Positions 23,820 to 38,800 of a stretch of DNA of 64,000 nt are shown in pieces. Each line of letters begins with the position of its first letter. Within the stretch, counting starts at the first letter, position 1. The DNA is from Liolophura sinensis. Its lineage: Eukaryota > Mollusca > Polyplacophora > Chitonida > Chitonidae. Position numbers and translations under genes: made by a program. The stretch covers positions 14,937,338-15,001,337 of the forward strand of contig NC_088302.1 in assembly GCF_032854445.1 (NCBI RefSeq). The letters run 5' to 3'. The notes below the pieces were generated by a model. The model had not been told where the DNA came from, searched no databases, and was given only the letters and a program-made list of their open reading frames with translations.

Positions 23820-26800
23820 CTGAAACAATCATCATAATAACTGTGCTTGAGTGATATCAGGAAATCCTAGCATGATTTCTTAATTAAATGCTGAAGAATT
23901 TGTCACTTCTACAATGGCGTTTTTTTCTGACAATGACAAAACTGGAAGCTATGAACAGATTTGGTGTCTTGAAAAAGTTAACCTGTTTAAATTCATGAAA
24001 CTTTTTTGTTCTAAGTAAGTGTCTCCAAAAAAAATCACAATATTAGTCATTCCTTTACGTGATATGTTCAGTTTGTCAGCTTTATTTTAGTTTTCAGATT
24101 TCAAAGTCATTTGCGTAATGACCTGGGAGCCTCTCACCAATGCGGTCACTGTGAGTTCAAGTCTAGCTCATGCTGGCTTCCTCTCCGGCCATACGGGGGA
24201 AGGTCTGCCAGCAACCTGCGGATAGTCGTGGGTTTTCCCCGGGCTCTGCCAGGTTTCCTCCCACCCTAATGCTGGCAGCCGTTGTATAAGTGAAATATTC
24301 TTGAGTACGGCATAAAACACCAATCAAATAAATAAATAAATAAATAAATCAAAGTCATTTAATAATGTGATATTGTCAGCTCAGGGTTAACATAAATGTA
24401 TTTACATACAATCAAAGAATCCTATATGTTACATACATGTATGTCGTGCTGGGTGGAAGGCAACCACTTAATATTCCCACCAATGTCCAGAGAACAATGG
24501 AATATTAAAAATTTCTTGTCCCTGTACCAGTATGGTACTAAACCCACATCCCATGTAACCTACCTATTGAAACACAAGCAACTTATCTATTCGGGTTCAG
24601 CTTTCTGAAAAAACCATCTATGGCCTACACTCCCACCCCATGACATACACTGATATTTAATTTTATTTATTTGATTTGGTGTTTTACAGCATACTCAAGA
24701 ATATTTCACTTATACAACAGTGACCAACATTATGGTGGGAGGAAACCGGGCGAGTCGGGGGGAAACTCACGACCATACTCTGATTGCTGACAGACCTTCC
24801 TAGACTTGAACTCACAACAATCTCATTGGCGGGCGGCTCCTGGGTCACTGCACCGTGCTGGAATGCTAAGCCCCTCCTCAGCCACAGAGGTCCCCTTAGA
24901 CTGATACAAAACCACCTTTATTCCCGTAAGCCGAGAGCCAACTGAGTAAAGAGCATGATGGCCGTGAACATTCTAACCAAAGCAGGTCATCACACTGGAC
25001 TGCTGTATTTCAACTTCTCAAAAATCTCTTTAAGTGGCCCTGTATACAGGTGGGTCAATTACTCAGAATCAAGCTAAATGTGTCACTTGAAAAATGCTAA
25101 ACTTTAGTTGAACTATAGTGCTTCATGCTTGGAAACAATTGCTTCCTTCAGAAGTCGCTAAATTCCTAATGATTACGTGTTTTATTCTCTTTATGTCATG
25201 AGCTTCTGTGTGATGTCAGAGACACTCACCTCTAAGATTGGCTTCCCTGTCAACAAATCCCATGGAGGTAAGCTGTTCTAACTGGGCTGAATATCTATCT
25301 TCTGGAGACTGGAATAACAACAACAGGGTCCGCAAAAATAAATAAGAAAAATAACTAAAAAAAAAAAAGGAAAACCCACAAAAAATCCCATAAAATTGAG
25401 AATCACAAATCTATGCAAGCCAGATAAGGCCATCACCATCGATGGCACGATGTCATGGTACGATTGTACAAAGCCATCGCTTTATGGCATAAAATTTTAG
25501 AATAAACTGAATAGGCAAAAGAGAAAATACTGGGTATTGATCTATATTGAAGGATAAGGCTAACTTGAAAGACACACCTCAAGACTGAATCTACAGCATA
25601 AATATCACTCTGATTCACTGACCATTTGGGTTTGACCAGAGGCCATCATCTGCATCATTTGGGCCATAAAATTACTAAACTGATCCGGATTGCCGCCCGC
25701 TGCTGAGGGTGCTGATGTTGTTGATGTTGTTGTTGAAGTAGCAGGTGTTGAGGCTGGGGTGGTGGTGGTGGTGCTGGTGGTGACAGGGGGTGTGGTGGCT
25801 GCTGGGGCAGGGGAGCCTGTGGTAGTTGCAGGATTAGCTGTTGTCCCCCCTGGGGTACTTCCTGTAGCTGTGCTGCCCGGGGGCAATCCTCCTGCACCTG
25901 TTATACTGAAGATAATAGATTTATATCAACAGATATGCATAATTATTGGTAACTGATAAAACAAGACTGAATACTCATACTTTGATAAAGATAAAGAGTT
26001 AATGCGCAACTTCAGACCCAGGAGAAACCAGGCAGAAATATGAAGCAATCCCTCGGGAACAGAGCTAACAACACTATTTAACCACTATAAGCACGCGTAA
26101 AGATTCCTCAAAAACAAAATATTCCTGACATGATACTATTCCTTTTGTGGCGATGAATTAGGCAGATATGACGTCAAGTACGGCAGTTATGCTGGAATGA
26201 TGTCTGAATACATGACATCATTTGTGGCTAGCTATATGTCAGCAATGTGTGACATCCAGTCTTTCGCTTACAGGATATTAATAATCCAGCTATTTACCAC
26301 ACCAGTTTGATATATAAACCTTCACTTCCGAAACTCTATCACTTGGTAGTACTGTGTTCTATATTTCAGAGCAATTTATGACATTCGTCAGTAATAAAGC
26401 ATTCAAATTGATTGGTGTTTTACACCATACCACGGCAGTCAGCATTATGGGAAGATGGGGGGTGAACCGGGTTTTGGGAAACCCAAGGCCCTCCGCAAGT
26501 TGGTAGCAGACCTTTCCAGTCCACAGTTAATGTCTCCAGGTAGGGAAGAACTAAAGTAATCTCCTGCTATTTTTTAATACACTTTCTTCTGCTCCTTTGG
26601 GCTGCCTTTTTCATTTTTTCTGCTTGTTAAGTGGTATTATTTTGTAGCAAAGCCTACAAAGTTTCAATCAAGGTACACATTTTTCAGGAAATGGTGGCAG
26701 ATGCACACTAGGCAAAAACAGTGAAAAGCGAGAAGTCCCGTTTCATAATCCTCTGACTCTGTCAGCTGTTAACATATACGCAAATGGAAAATTAACTGTG

Positions 26801-29800
26801 AACTGTGGTTATATGGCAATGGGAAACAATAGTCAGTTATAGCCCTTGACCAAGATAGGCAGAGTACCATCTGAATGTTGATTAGGGGAACATAATTCAC
26901 TGATGTATCCCATTACAAACTGGTATAGCACACTGAATCATACCACTGTGTTACCTTCCCACAGACAACATTCACGTGGTGCTATGCCTATCTTGTATCA
27001 TTATGTATGTACATGTAAGTGTGTATGTATACTTAGGGTTTTATGTTGTACTTAATAACTTTTCAGTCACATGACAACAAGGAGTCATTAGATGTGTGTA
27101 CCTATACTGTGTCTTCTTGTGGCAAGGTGAGTCCGTGCTACCAAAGTGCTGCCGCAAAACACCAAATATGACACACCACCCAGTCACATCATACTGACAC
27201 CGGGCCAACCAGTCCTGTTTCCTTGCTCTAAACTCTCACTGATGAGTACTAAGCAAGGAAGCAACTAGTTTTAAAGTCATTGGTATGACCCGACCCGGGT
27301 TTGATCCCTGATCTCCTGAGATCGAGGTGGGCTCTCTAACCATTAGAATACCATAGCGGACTTCAACTGAATTTTAGTCCAGACTAAGGTTAATTCCGTG
27401 CTTAACTGTTAATACACTCTTGAACAACTGGGTTGAGAAGACAGTATATTGTTTTCACATCAATACAGTATACTGCTGTTTGTTACTGACCCTGTGAACA
27501 GCCCTGGAGCCTCAGTCTGTAACTGTTGCATACCCTGCTGGATCTGCATGATGGCCTGTAGAGCCCGAGGGTTGCTCATCATTCCCTGTACCTGGGGGTT
27601 CTGCATCTGGGGACAGAAAACACACACCCACTATCAATTATTTCACATTTAATCTACAGTACAACTCAGGCTAAAAGCCAAAACCAGGCAGCAGATTAGC
27701 ACGTTCCTCGAGGCCTTGTAGAGAGTTTGTAGAGCACCTTTGGAGAGCTCCAGGACAGACCTGTAGAGTCAGTGATCTGTCCACTGTGACTGATCACACA
27801 CACGTGGCCGTGCATTGTTATGCCTACGGGCTGGCTGTGGACAGTTGACTGCAGAAAATCTAGTTCTTTGTAAGAATGATTTAAAAGATTTTGAGGGGCT
27901 AACACAAAACATGTTAGTATTGAAGCACTGAAGTAAAATATCTAATGTTTGTGTTTTTCATCGCAAAGTGGCAATTTTCTTTTAAGTAGTACTCTATGAG
28001 TGGGTCCATGCAAGATTTCTAATGGATCACCAGGACTGATAAAACTAGCTCATTCTTCATCTCCCTAAAAAAAGTTAAAAAGTGGACAAACATATTTCAT
28101 TTCTTCTATAAAAAAATTTCCTTGTTGTGGGAGACATCTGCCAGTGAAAATTATCTGCAACTCAGTTAATTTAGAAAACCGAATTTACGATTTGACCCTG
28201 ACAACAACCACGCAGTATTACAATACAAATTTCATGTCTAAAAGAGGTGAAAAAAGAAAATACGATACAGGACAAGTTAGATTTTGTCAGTGTGACTTTT
28301 GTGAAGAATTTGTAGTTTGTACGAAACCATGTAGGAACAGAGCCCACATAGCAAATGAATGAAGGTGAAAAAAAAAAAGATTCATTCTAAAGATTGCTCT
28401 CCACAGAAAGAAATAATTTCCCATTTGCACCAATACACTTTATCTGAATTTCTGGATTACCGGGCACAGTGAACCTTAAATATTTTCTTTTCTGACCCTT
28501 TGATTATAAACCCTTTTCATGGAATTCATTTGACTCATTTATGCTTAACAACACATGATTTGAACCAACACCTGGATGAATTCAGGAATCAATTATTTGC
28601 GAATAGGCTTACGCACGGATCAGTAAACATCCTTTTACCAGTTGTTGCTTTTTTTTTTGGTTTGGACAGTAATGTTTTGATGTTTACTATACTTGTGGGA
28701 GGCATGAACAGCAAAGCGGATTATCGTAGGCTTAATTAAAATACTCAGAAGTGTCATGCAGACACCTGGAAAAAGAACTCTGGCAGTCTTTAGCGTCCAG
28801 CAGTGACCAGGTTAAGGAAAAATAGGCCCGTGGCATTGCATTTGGAGTAAATAATACTCACAAGTGTCAAACAACATGCAGCAGTCAAAGTAAAACAAAA
28901 CGCCAATAGCTGCAGCTACGCCTGACTGGAAGTAGCCTACAGTGAAAGGTTTGCAGCTTGAAGATGCCCGATTCTGTCTTCAATTGACATGTTTTGAGTT
29001 CTTTTCTGTTTGATATGAGGCTAACTTGGTATATTATATTATAGTATTAATGCACGATGTTTTTTAGATGTCACCTTCATACAAATGCAACAAATGATAA
29101 GACAAGAGCGTGAAGGACCACACAAAGGCCCGGCCACACTATACTGAAATGATACATCCTACCCAACATGTGGCATCTTCTCGACCATATGATGACAATG
29201 AACTGTATTTTACCAAATGCCTATTTGAATACTCAACCTGCTGTCAGCAGTGTGTCTGGTCTGACCTACCTGCTCCAGCAGCGTGGGTAAATACTGTGTG
29301 AAGTGCTGCTGTAGTTGTGGATTGCCCTGAAACATGGGGTTTGTGCCGATAATCTGAAACAAAACGTCTTAAGTGTTATGCTGATTTGATTTTTTATAGT
29401 TTGCTTAGTTTCCACGTTATTTTTGGATGCATCTGCTTGTAGATTGCCACTCCTCATGTTGACAATTATTTTTCACGACAGGGAGGAGACTGCCACGGAT
29501 GCATCATTTGTTATTCGTGATATTTTGATGCAGAAACTAACATTGCTGACTTCATAACGATGTTAGTTTCTGCATCACAATTTTTCAAGGTCTCTTATTC
29601 AAACTGCATATTAGGTTTGCGCAAAGAGAATTAAGCATCCTGTTTACAAGACCAATACATCTCGACAATATTTAAAAAAAAAATCATTCAGAATTTAAAT
29701 TCAATATTTGACTGGATGTAAAACTTCATTTGCTCCATGGAACTGCTGTGCGGAAGTAGCCGACAGGTTTACCTGCTGTGCCATCTCCGGATTGGCAGAG

Positions 29801-32800
29801 AGAGACTGTAACATGGCCTGCATGTAAGGAGCCTGTAACATATTCTGCATCATCTGCGGATTCTGTGACATCTGTCCCATCAGGCTCTGCATACCTGGGG
29901 TGTTAAACATACCTGTAACACAGAACCCACATTTAAGATGACATCAATGTGCAGCTGTTCTGACATGTCTGATGAAATGTTCCTCTTCCTTACTTAAAAA
30001 AGGCACCCACCTTCCACCCCTCAAAAGAAGTCATCACTATACACACCACAGAAATCATTTTTTTTTAAAATTACTTCACTAAATTAAATGCATTTATATA
30101 TTTGAATTCTGTGGTAGGATTTATGGACCATAATTCTACTGTTACGAATAACTGATGTCACAGAAACTTTTGATATCTTAATATTATGCCAATGACAAGG
30201 TTTCTATAAAGGCGACTTCAGGAATCAAATATTTAAATGTGATTAATTCTCTTTATGAAAGCTTTTTTCATTAAAAAATTTATATACAGTTTAGTGTTTC
30301 ATCTGTCACATTTTTGGTTATTTCCTTTATTGCACTGTGAATGCTAAGGCATTAACACACTGAAAAACAAGATTTAATGTGTGGATAAAAAAAACCTCCT
30401 TTATTTATGGATAAAATGATGTTAAAGAGTACGTATCTGGATGTAAGAAATCTTTAAACTTCATCATAATGGATAAGCATGACAAAATCTCATAATCTAA
30501 TTCCACTTCCAAAATTTTATCTTAAGTTTTACAACAAAAAAAAACACACACAACAACAACACCCGTTATTCTATCCAGTATAATATCCTGATGATCTAAC
30601 TGACTTACCAAATGCCCCAGGCAGAGGTGGAGATGTAGTTGACGAGGAGCTGCTGGCAGGCCTCGGTGTCCCACCAGAGCTCGTGGTGTTAGTGTTGCTA
30701 CTGCTACCCCCTGGGGCCCAAGGATTGGGCAGGGGCTGGGTGTTCTCCCTGCCCTGTTGACTGTCATCACTCCCACTGCCTGTGGGTATGACAGGAATAC
30801 TTCATAAAGTACACATATCCCCACACAAAAGACAGGCACTTGTCAGGAAATATTCATTGTGTACATGTACAGTTTATATCACACAAGAAATAATTATTGT
30901 CAGTTGACATTCAACTAGTGTACTTATCATACAACAGATATTCTCTTGACACTAAGCACACAGAAAGCACACTTTTCCCGCAACAGATATTGCCGTTATT
31001 ACTTAACAATCACAAAGTAGCTTAAAGAGCTACTTTAGTGTCAAGACTTGCATGTCCTAAAAGCAAGGTCAAATGATACGGATTGAAATCATTGCAATTG
31101 CTTCCTTAAATTGTAGAAAAAAAAAAATGCTTTGTATTAAAGCTGCTGTTGTTAGTTTGAGGGGATAATACAGAAAGAGAACTTTTCTGTCGTTTTCAAT
31201 TTTGCCCAATGTGATGTTGTGCTAGAGCACTTGACATCACCCAGCACTGACATATAGCCACAAATGATGTCATACTCTTAAACGCACGTGACGTCAATCC
31301 AGCATAACCCCTTTCCTCAAGATCATACCTGCCTCATTCATCGTCACATAAAGAATATTATCACGTCACATTTGGAAAATTTGAAGGAAACTGATGAGGA
31401 TTTTGTTTTTGAGGACTCTTCACATATACAGGTTAAATAGTGTTAACTATTTAACTATTTAAAATTTTTCGAACCATGGTGCTAGCTATATTCCATGGAG
31501 TATCCTTGGTATCAGTATAATATTTCCACCTAGCCTCTCTTGGGACTGAAGTACCACTTTAAGCACACAAACGAAGAACACTTACACGTACCGTTGAATT
31601 TTGAGAAGAGTCTATATGTACTTGTTAAGTACATACGGAAAATGCTCACCTGCGGCTGCTGGTGGATTGTTGACTAATGAAGCAAATGGGTTTGGGCCAA
31701 ATCCCTCCTGTGCTGCGTTCAACATAGGCTCTTGAATGTCACGGTACATGCGCTGTAGGGCATTAAACCCTCCAGGGATGCTCTGATCAACAAATACAAC
31801 CACAAGTTTTATGCCATATTCAAGAATATTTCACTTTCTACAATGGGAGATTCAAAATGTAAATCTGATGATTACAATAATGTGTACTCAAAAGATAATG
31901 TGGATAGCGATAATTTACAACAATGAAGACATTATTAATTTTCGTACATTTCAGTTTTGCTTCAACTTTTTACTTGTTTTGTGTTTTATACTGTATACAA
32001 GACTTTTTCATTTATGTAGCTGTGACACGGTTATCTGGGTGAATTCTTTCAGGGCCACAAAAAACTGTATCCAACCAATAGCCAAGTAAAATTCCTACAA
32101 TTAATGATCCAGAAAGAGTTCTAACAGTTGCTTCATGGGCTGAAAGTAATGCAAATCACTATGACATCCATCTAAAAAGCTATTCTGTAAGACAGCCTGG
32201 AAATTAGATGTCACCTGATCTCTTTAGTAATTGATTAGAGCCCAAGGCCTGTGAAATGGCTCTATTGATATTAATCTATTTTTATTTGTCTTGTAACTAA
32301 TGACCAATTGTCTTCTAGTATAATTCATTGGTCTTCTCTACCCACAAAGGGCCCATCAGTTATTCTGTCTGTAATGGAGGACCCTGCCCCACCTCATTAT
32401 ATGACTTTAAAGAGAATGCATAGCACCAGAATGTCATATTACAATATACTGTAAGATTGTAGACATTTTCCTGAAGTTTTTTCTGCAACTAAGTTGTTAG
32501 CATTTCTATTTGTGCTGTTAGTGTGAACATGAAAATCTTCATTATTCGTACTACTGCCTTATGTGGCATCAGATCAAGGCAACATACTGTAAAACAATAT
32601 ATGTCTTGGTCCTTACATTGTATAGTTGTATCCCAACAGTACAAATATGGCAAGGACACATAAAATACAAGTACAATCTGTCAACATTTTTTTGCTCTTT
32701 CAGGATAATATTCAAATGTTCATCACATATAGCACACGTAATTAACAGCTCATTCCACAATTTAACAGATAACTTCTTCAAAGAACCATGAAAAACTTTG

Positions 32801-35800
32801 TATAACAAGCCCATTGGCATTCAGGCAATTAGGAAGATCAACTATTGGGCAGTAACCCAAGGGGTCAATCAGTGCTACAGATCATTTTCAGAGGTAGCGC
32901 GGTACTCCCGACTTTTAAAAGAGAGGGAGTACTGGGAAAACCTACAGCAGTACACATTTTAAAAAATAACTCGACACTTCACTAGTTCCGGTCCCCAGCT
33001 ATACACATGGAAAGTGTGAGGTGTATTGAGTGAAAGGGGTTGAGAAAAATCGAAAGACACATATGTGCATACAAGCATAGGCCTACACAGATCTACCAGT
33101 ACAGAGATTCTTGTAGTTACATACAGGACTACAAGTATATGTATGTAAATGTTGACTTCCAAGAATTACGACTTGTCACAACATTCTAGAATAACTTAAT
33201 TATTTCAGCCCATAGGCCTACATTTATTACACCTCAACCTTGTAGGTATACTGGGTCTATCCCAATAGCTCCTCACTGACAACTTTACCTTTTCATTTTG
33301 TTTAGATAGCAGGGGCTGCAGTATTATTTCATTCTATGGTAACATGCCTAATGTGAATGGTGATTGTTTTGTTACCTGTCAAAACATATACATGTATACA
33401 TGAACATCTGTCATTTTGTGTTCAGAACATGATGTGCTTGTTATGCTTAATCCAAATGTAGGCCTCCATTAAAAGACAAAAATGTAATATTTGTGCTTTA
33501 TTTATTGGCAGTATATAGTATACATCTAAAGTGTTTCTGAACACTGGCTGTCCTAGTGATCATTGTGTTTCACTGCATTAGCTTCTCTCTAATCACCTAT
33601 ATATGTTACATTGGAAACTGGACCCTCGACTGCACGTTAACATACCACAAATAACTGTGTAGAATTAAAACCATACCTTGGGAGCAATGATTTAATGCAG
33701 TAATGTAGCTTAACTTCTTACTCATTAGTAACCCATATGATCATTTGTTTAGCCCTTTTTACATCTCCATCATGGCAAACACTAAAGAGTGTCACAAATA
33801 CAAATATTACAGTTGTCATTCTCCACAATTGTGGGTAGTGGTACAAGAGCCTTTGCTGTAACCTTCAGTTTCTGAAAACTAACACGTTGTGGAGAGTGTC
33901 ACACACGTAAACTACCTTGGAGATCTACTTTCGATTTTGACAGGACTGTTCGCTTTAAAAAATCTTGCATGTACTATAGCCTTCAGGAATTTAGGCATAC
34001 ACACAAATTGTCATGCGTATTCAGTACTGTTTTAATTTTAAAAGCATATCATCTAATTTTTAAGCGCATTTGTGCCTGCACGCCCCTTATCTGTAGCACT
34101 GGGGTTAAGGTCAAATGGCATACCCGCCGTCTGATAACTTCCACGTTCTTTATTTTCACCATTTTGGTGATTAACAAAGTGCTCAATTGCCGTAAGGTAG
34201 GCCTAAATATAATTAGGAGCTGATAAATACATGAATGTGGGCTACCTTACATGGTGTAAATCTTTTCGCTACATATGCTATCACAGGCAATCAAGGTTCC
34301 AACTGGTATGTGACATTTACCCTCACGATCCTCAAAATAGCCCAAGAGCATTCGCTAACCTTTCATGACACAAAACTAAACCAATACTAAATGAAAGCAA
34401 TCCTATCATAATTTACATTTTTATTCAATGCATAATCATAACATTTAAATCCCAACAACACAATGAAGAAAACATCACGAAAGGAAGCTAATATCTGACC
34501 ATAACACACTATTTGTTTCGTTACGTGCACTGACACGTCCTACTTGGGTGAAACTACTTCTGGCAATTTCTTCACATTTTTAAATGCTTCAATAATGTGC
34601 CTCTGGTGATTCTCACCAATAGACTCATAAAAAAATGTCCTTGTTATGTTAATGTTATGGCATAGAAAAATGGCAATTTTTGAATTGCTGTCATTGTTAT
34701 CGTATTCGTCGAATTTGCTTCATTGTCAGCTTTTGGAGATAGTCTGAGTATTTCTGTAGACCTTACATGAGATTCTCTTGAACAACCTGGGCTTACTGAT
34801 CGCTGGCACTGGCAAAATGGGCATTTTCCCCTATGCTTCAACATAGGGTGGCCATTTTGTATTCTCCCCATGCAAGGGGACCACCTCGGGCTGTCTTAAA
34901 GAATAAATTTTTTTGTCGTGTACACTGCAATCAAGGGAGCTAGCTCTTACCTCCAAGTTGCTCATGGCTCTGTCCTGACTTCTCATCAATTCCTGCATCA
35001 TGGATGGGTTACGTGCCAGCTCTAATGTCTGATCAGAAAAAGACTGAACACCTTTAGACAACTTCTAAAAGGCTTACTAAAATGTTTTTCACACATTAAA
35101 GATAAACTCAAGCTGATTAATAATCAAGACTGGATGTTTCTATTTAAAATTTTGAATTCCAAACTAGATGCTGCAATCGGGATACCAAGAAACATATGGG
35201 TACACTTACATAAACGTATAAAGGAACAAGTCCAAATTATGTAAAATTTGCCATTAATCAGAAAATGATGAAATCATTTATTTAATTAGTGGTCTGAGAA
35301 AAGTAACATTAATAAGCTGGGGCATATAGACCTGATAATTCTCAATTTATGGGTTAGTATCAAGTGTTATTTTTCTTTACCTGTCTCATTAATTCAGGGT
35401 TGTTTAACATGTGAGTGATTTCTGGGTTTCTCTGTAACAAAAAGAACAAGCAAAATTTACCCCACTGTTCATAGATATTATCACTCAAAACACACAAATA
35501 TTCAGCACTAAATCCTATTATTTGCTTAAGGGTCTTTAAACACAATTAAGGTATATACAGTGTATGTAAACAAACCATGTGTTCTGAACCCAACAATATA
35601 TATGAAGAAACAGGAATGCTTTAGTTCTGTGGGCTCAACATTTTAAGTTTGAAGAGAATACGTCGACGGGTTGAAATATTTATGCAGATATTATAATAAG
35701 TCATTGAGTGTTGTTAAATATTTATTGGAATGGTCTTTTATGCTGTATTCACAAATATTTCACATACATCACAGCAGCCAGCATCATGGTGGGGGAAAAT

Positions 35801-38800
35801 CAGGCAGAGACTGGAAAAGTGTTGTAAGATATTTCTTTCAGCCTGTATATTGTACAGTATCGATGGAGGAAAAAAGAGTGCTTAGAAAACACCAAAAAAG
35901 CTTACAATAAAGCTAAAGTAAAGCTATACAAAGAAACTTTTAAATGTGTTATATCCAGACAGAGAAGCCAGGTAAATGTCATTACCTCCATGAGTTCTCT
36001 CATTTGGGGATTGCTCATGATCAGCTGTCTCATGATCTCAGGGTTAGACATCATCTGCTGTACCATTGGGTTGTCCATTAACTGTCGTACCATGTCAGGG
36101 TTTCCCATCATCTGAAACAACATTCAAATAAATATACATGTAGTTACCAGTGAATTTTGTCTTTGAAAGTAAGAAACTCTTATTATTATTATAAAGGGTG
36201 GAGGAAACAAGAGATGAACGGTAAATCATGCAAATGACCACAGGAGCGTCGTTGAATGACTATTTTGTTGTTACCAAGGCGCCAAGCACAGTGACAGCAA
36301 GAGAACGTTCAAATCCCCTCCCCAAGGCTGACTGAACCTCAACATGTCTGTCCATATGACTTAAAGGAAAGTATCTCAGCCACTTTCCGTTGTCATTTTA
36401 GAACAACATACTGCAGCCATCACTGCATATTTAGCTGTCATCTCTCCTGTATTTGGGATACTTGCAGCTCTGTAATTAAACTGCAATTGCCACTTCAACC
36501 CACAATGTTAAAGAATGTCGTTTTCCTATACAGTTCTAGTGATGCTAAGGCCATTGTTCTAACAAGAAGAATGTAAACTATATTCTTGACATCTGGTAAA
36601 ATCCATTTCCTACCTCCCTCTGCATTCTCTGCTGTAGCTCCATGAAGTTTGCGGACCCCATGCCCATTCCGCTGAGACCCTGCAGCCCTCCCAGACTGCC
36701 CAACCCAAATGGCGTGGCCCCTACATCTGGGGTGGACTGGTTTCCTGTACTTGGTGCCTGGCTCTCCTACAACAGAAACAGCAAATATGATTTCTCAAAC
36801 ACTTGTTGGGTGTTTCAACATTAAATATGGGTTCTGGATGAAAAAACCAAAACAAAAATCACTTAAAACATTTGGTTGTTTTCATCAGTAAAAATACAAA
36901 AAACATTCCATTAAAGCTCATTTTGCATTTTGTTTCCTCTTACTTTAAATATGTACAAACTAAATCCTATGCAAATAAGGGACTTTGTAGAAAAAAATTG
37001 TTTAGCACAATAAAGATATACAAGAAATCATTCAAGTTACAATAATATTTAGGGCATGACGTGAATATTACCCAGGGATAGGAAATAGATACATGTAATC
37101 TATTTAAATCAAATGTCATACTTTTTAAATAAAAAGTTTAGTTTTTGATTTATCTTGCGCATTGAAAAGTCCAAAATGTTACTCACAGCGGCCCTTTGTG
37201 CAGCTTGCTGCTGGGACTGAAATATGACATTAATAAAAGGTACTAAAATACAGTACAAATGAACTAAGCCAATACAATAAACACCTTCGTTCTTGAAAAC
37301 GTTAATAACTTGAACTTGAACATGATTGCTCCACAGTTTTGCAGGGTTCAACTTTTCAAAGAACTAACAGAAGCACACAATTCTGGACCATACTTTGGAT
37401 TTATTTGTATACTGGGTATTTCATTTTTGCTTAATACCATACTCAAGACCTTTTCACTTATAAGATCAGTCTTGTGGGTAGAGGAAACAAAACTAAACCA
37501 TTGACCTTTGAAAGTTACCGTCCAACTTCTTTGTGTCTAACACATCTGCACCACATTAGTGAAACACAGGCGGTCTTCAATAAACATTAGACTGCAAAAA
37601 CAGGCACAGGAGTCTCGTTGACCAGTTATTATCAGGAGTGAAATGTCAATGTACCAATTCACAGAAGCTTAAACTCTTGTTTTTCGTATTATTCCAGGAA
37701 GGTTAGTTTTTGCAGCCAATGAATTTCAAAAGTTTGTACACCTTGTCAAAATCTTTCATAAACACAAATTAAATTCTGGAGTCATTACATTAGTTAAGGC
37801 GACCTTAAAATTTAAAATTGTCGCTTATGAAAAGTATTACAAACCTTTCCCTAAAAGCATAACAGCTAGCATGCAAAAACAGGACAAAGACTTACTGCTG
37901 AGGGCTGAACACCCACCCTGTTAGCAGACTTGATCACCAGATGAACTGTGAGCCCATCTTTTATCCCATGCTGGTTAAGCTTATCCCCATCTTTCAAAAT
38001 CTTCCCAGCAAATATCAAGCATATCTGCTCAACAGGAGAACCAAACTTCTTGGACACCAACTCTCTAAACTAAAATGGAAAAAGTTCATACACATTGTTT
38101 AAGTTCAAAAGTGCTGAGAATGTTTGATATTTCAAGCTTTTCACAGCGATGACCTTGTCAAAATTGAGGTAATCCCATATGATTTACAGGTGTGGCATAT
38201 ATTAGGTCCTTTTCAATAATGAATCATAGACATTGTAAAACAGCATGAAGTGGATAGAGGAGAACAACCAACCATTTACGTGTCTGAATCCTACAAAATG
38301 TTCAGACTCAACTTCAAGATAACCTGAGCTCAATTTGAGGACCTTTTTTTATATTCTGAGCTCTTAAGAATGAACGAATGGTCATTTTAATCTCTAGGCT
38401 CTTTCACCATTTAGATTACATCATGCTGGTGTGTTTGATGTAACATCCTTGCTTTCACACAAGGAAGATTTTTCAGAGTAAGTCTCTCCTGTAATATGTC
38501 ATCCTATTCTTTCAGCTCTTCCCCATACTGAAAAGGCCTTCTTACCTTCCTAAACTGGCCTGAAAGCCAAGATGTCACCAAACTGAAATGGCCATCTGGC
38601 CATCCCTACTATTTTCCCTATGATGCAATGAGAACAGCCTGTTATCAAATATAATTCACGGTTATTACAGGCACAGTTTTCAGAATATCTTCCTCTGCTG
38701 TTCATTTGCCATATTTCAGCTCATCGTCAGCTTACCACTGCTTCAGGCAAGTGAAGCGCCCATATTTTTTTAGGTGCAGAAAGACATTAGGTGTACAGTT

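Noticed and set aside
25690..25956. Plus-strand Val/Ala-rich frame of 88 codons
   Set aside because: Antisense shadow of the Thr/Pro-rich ubiquilin exon 13.
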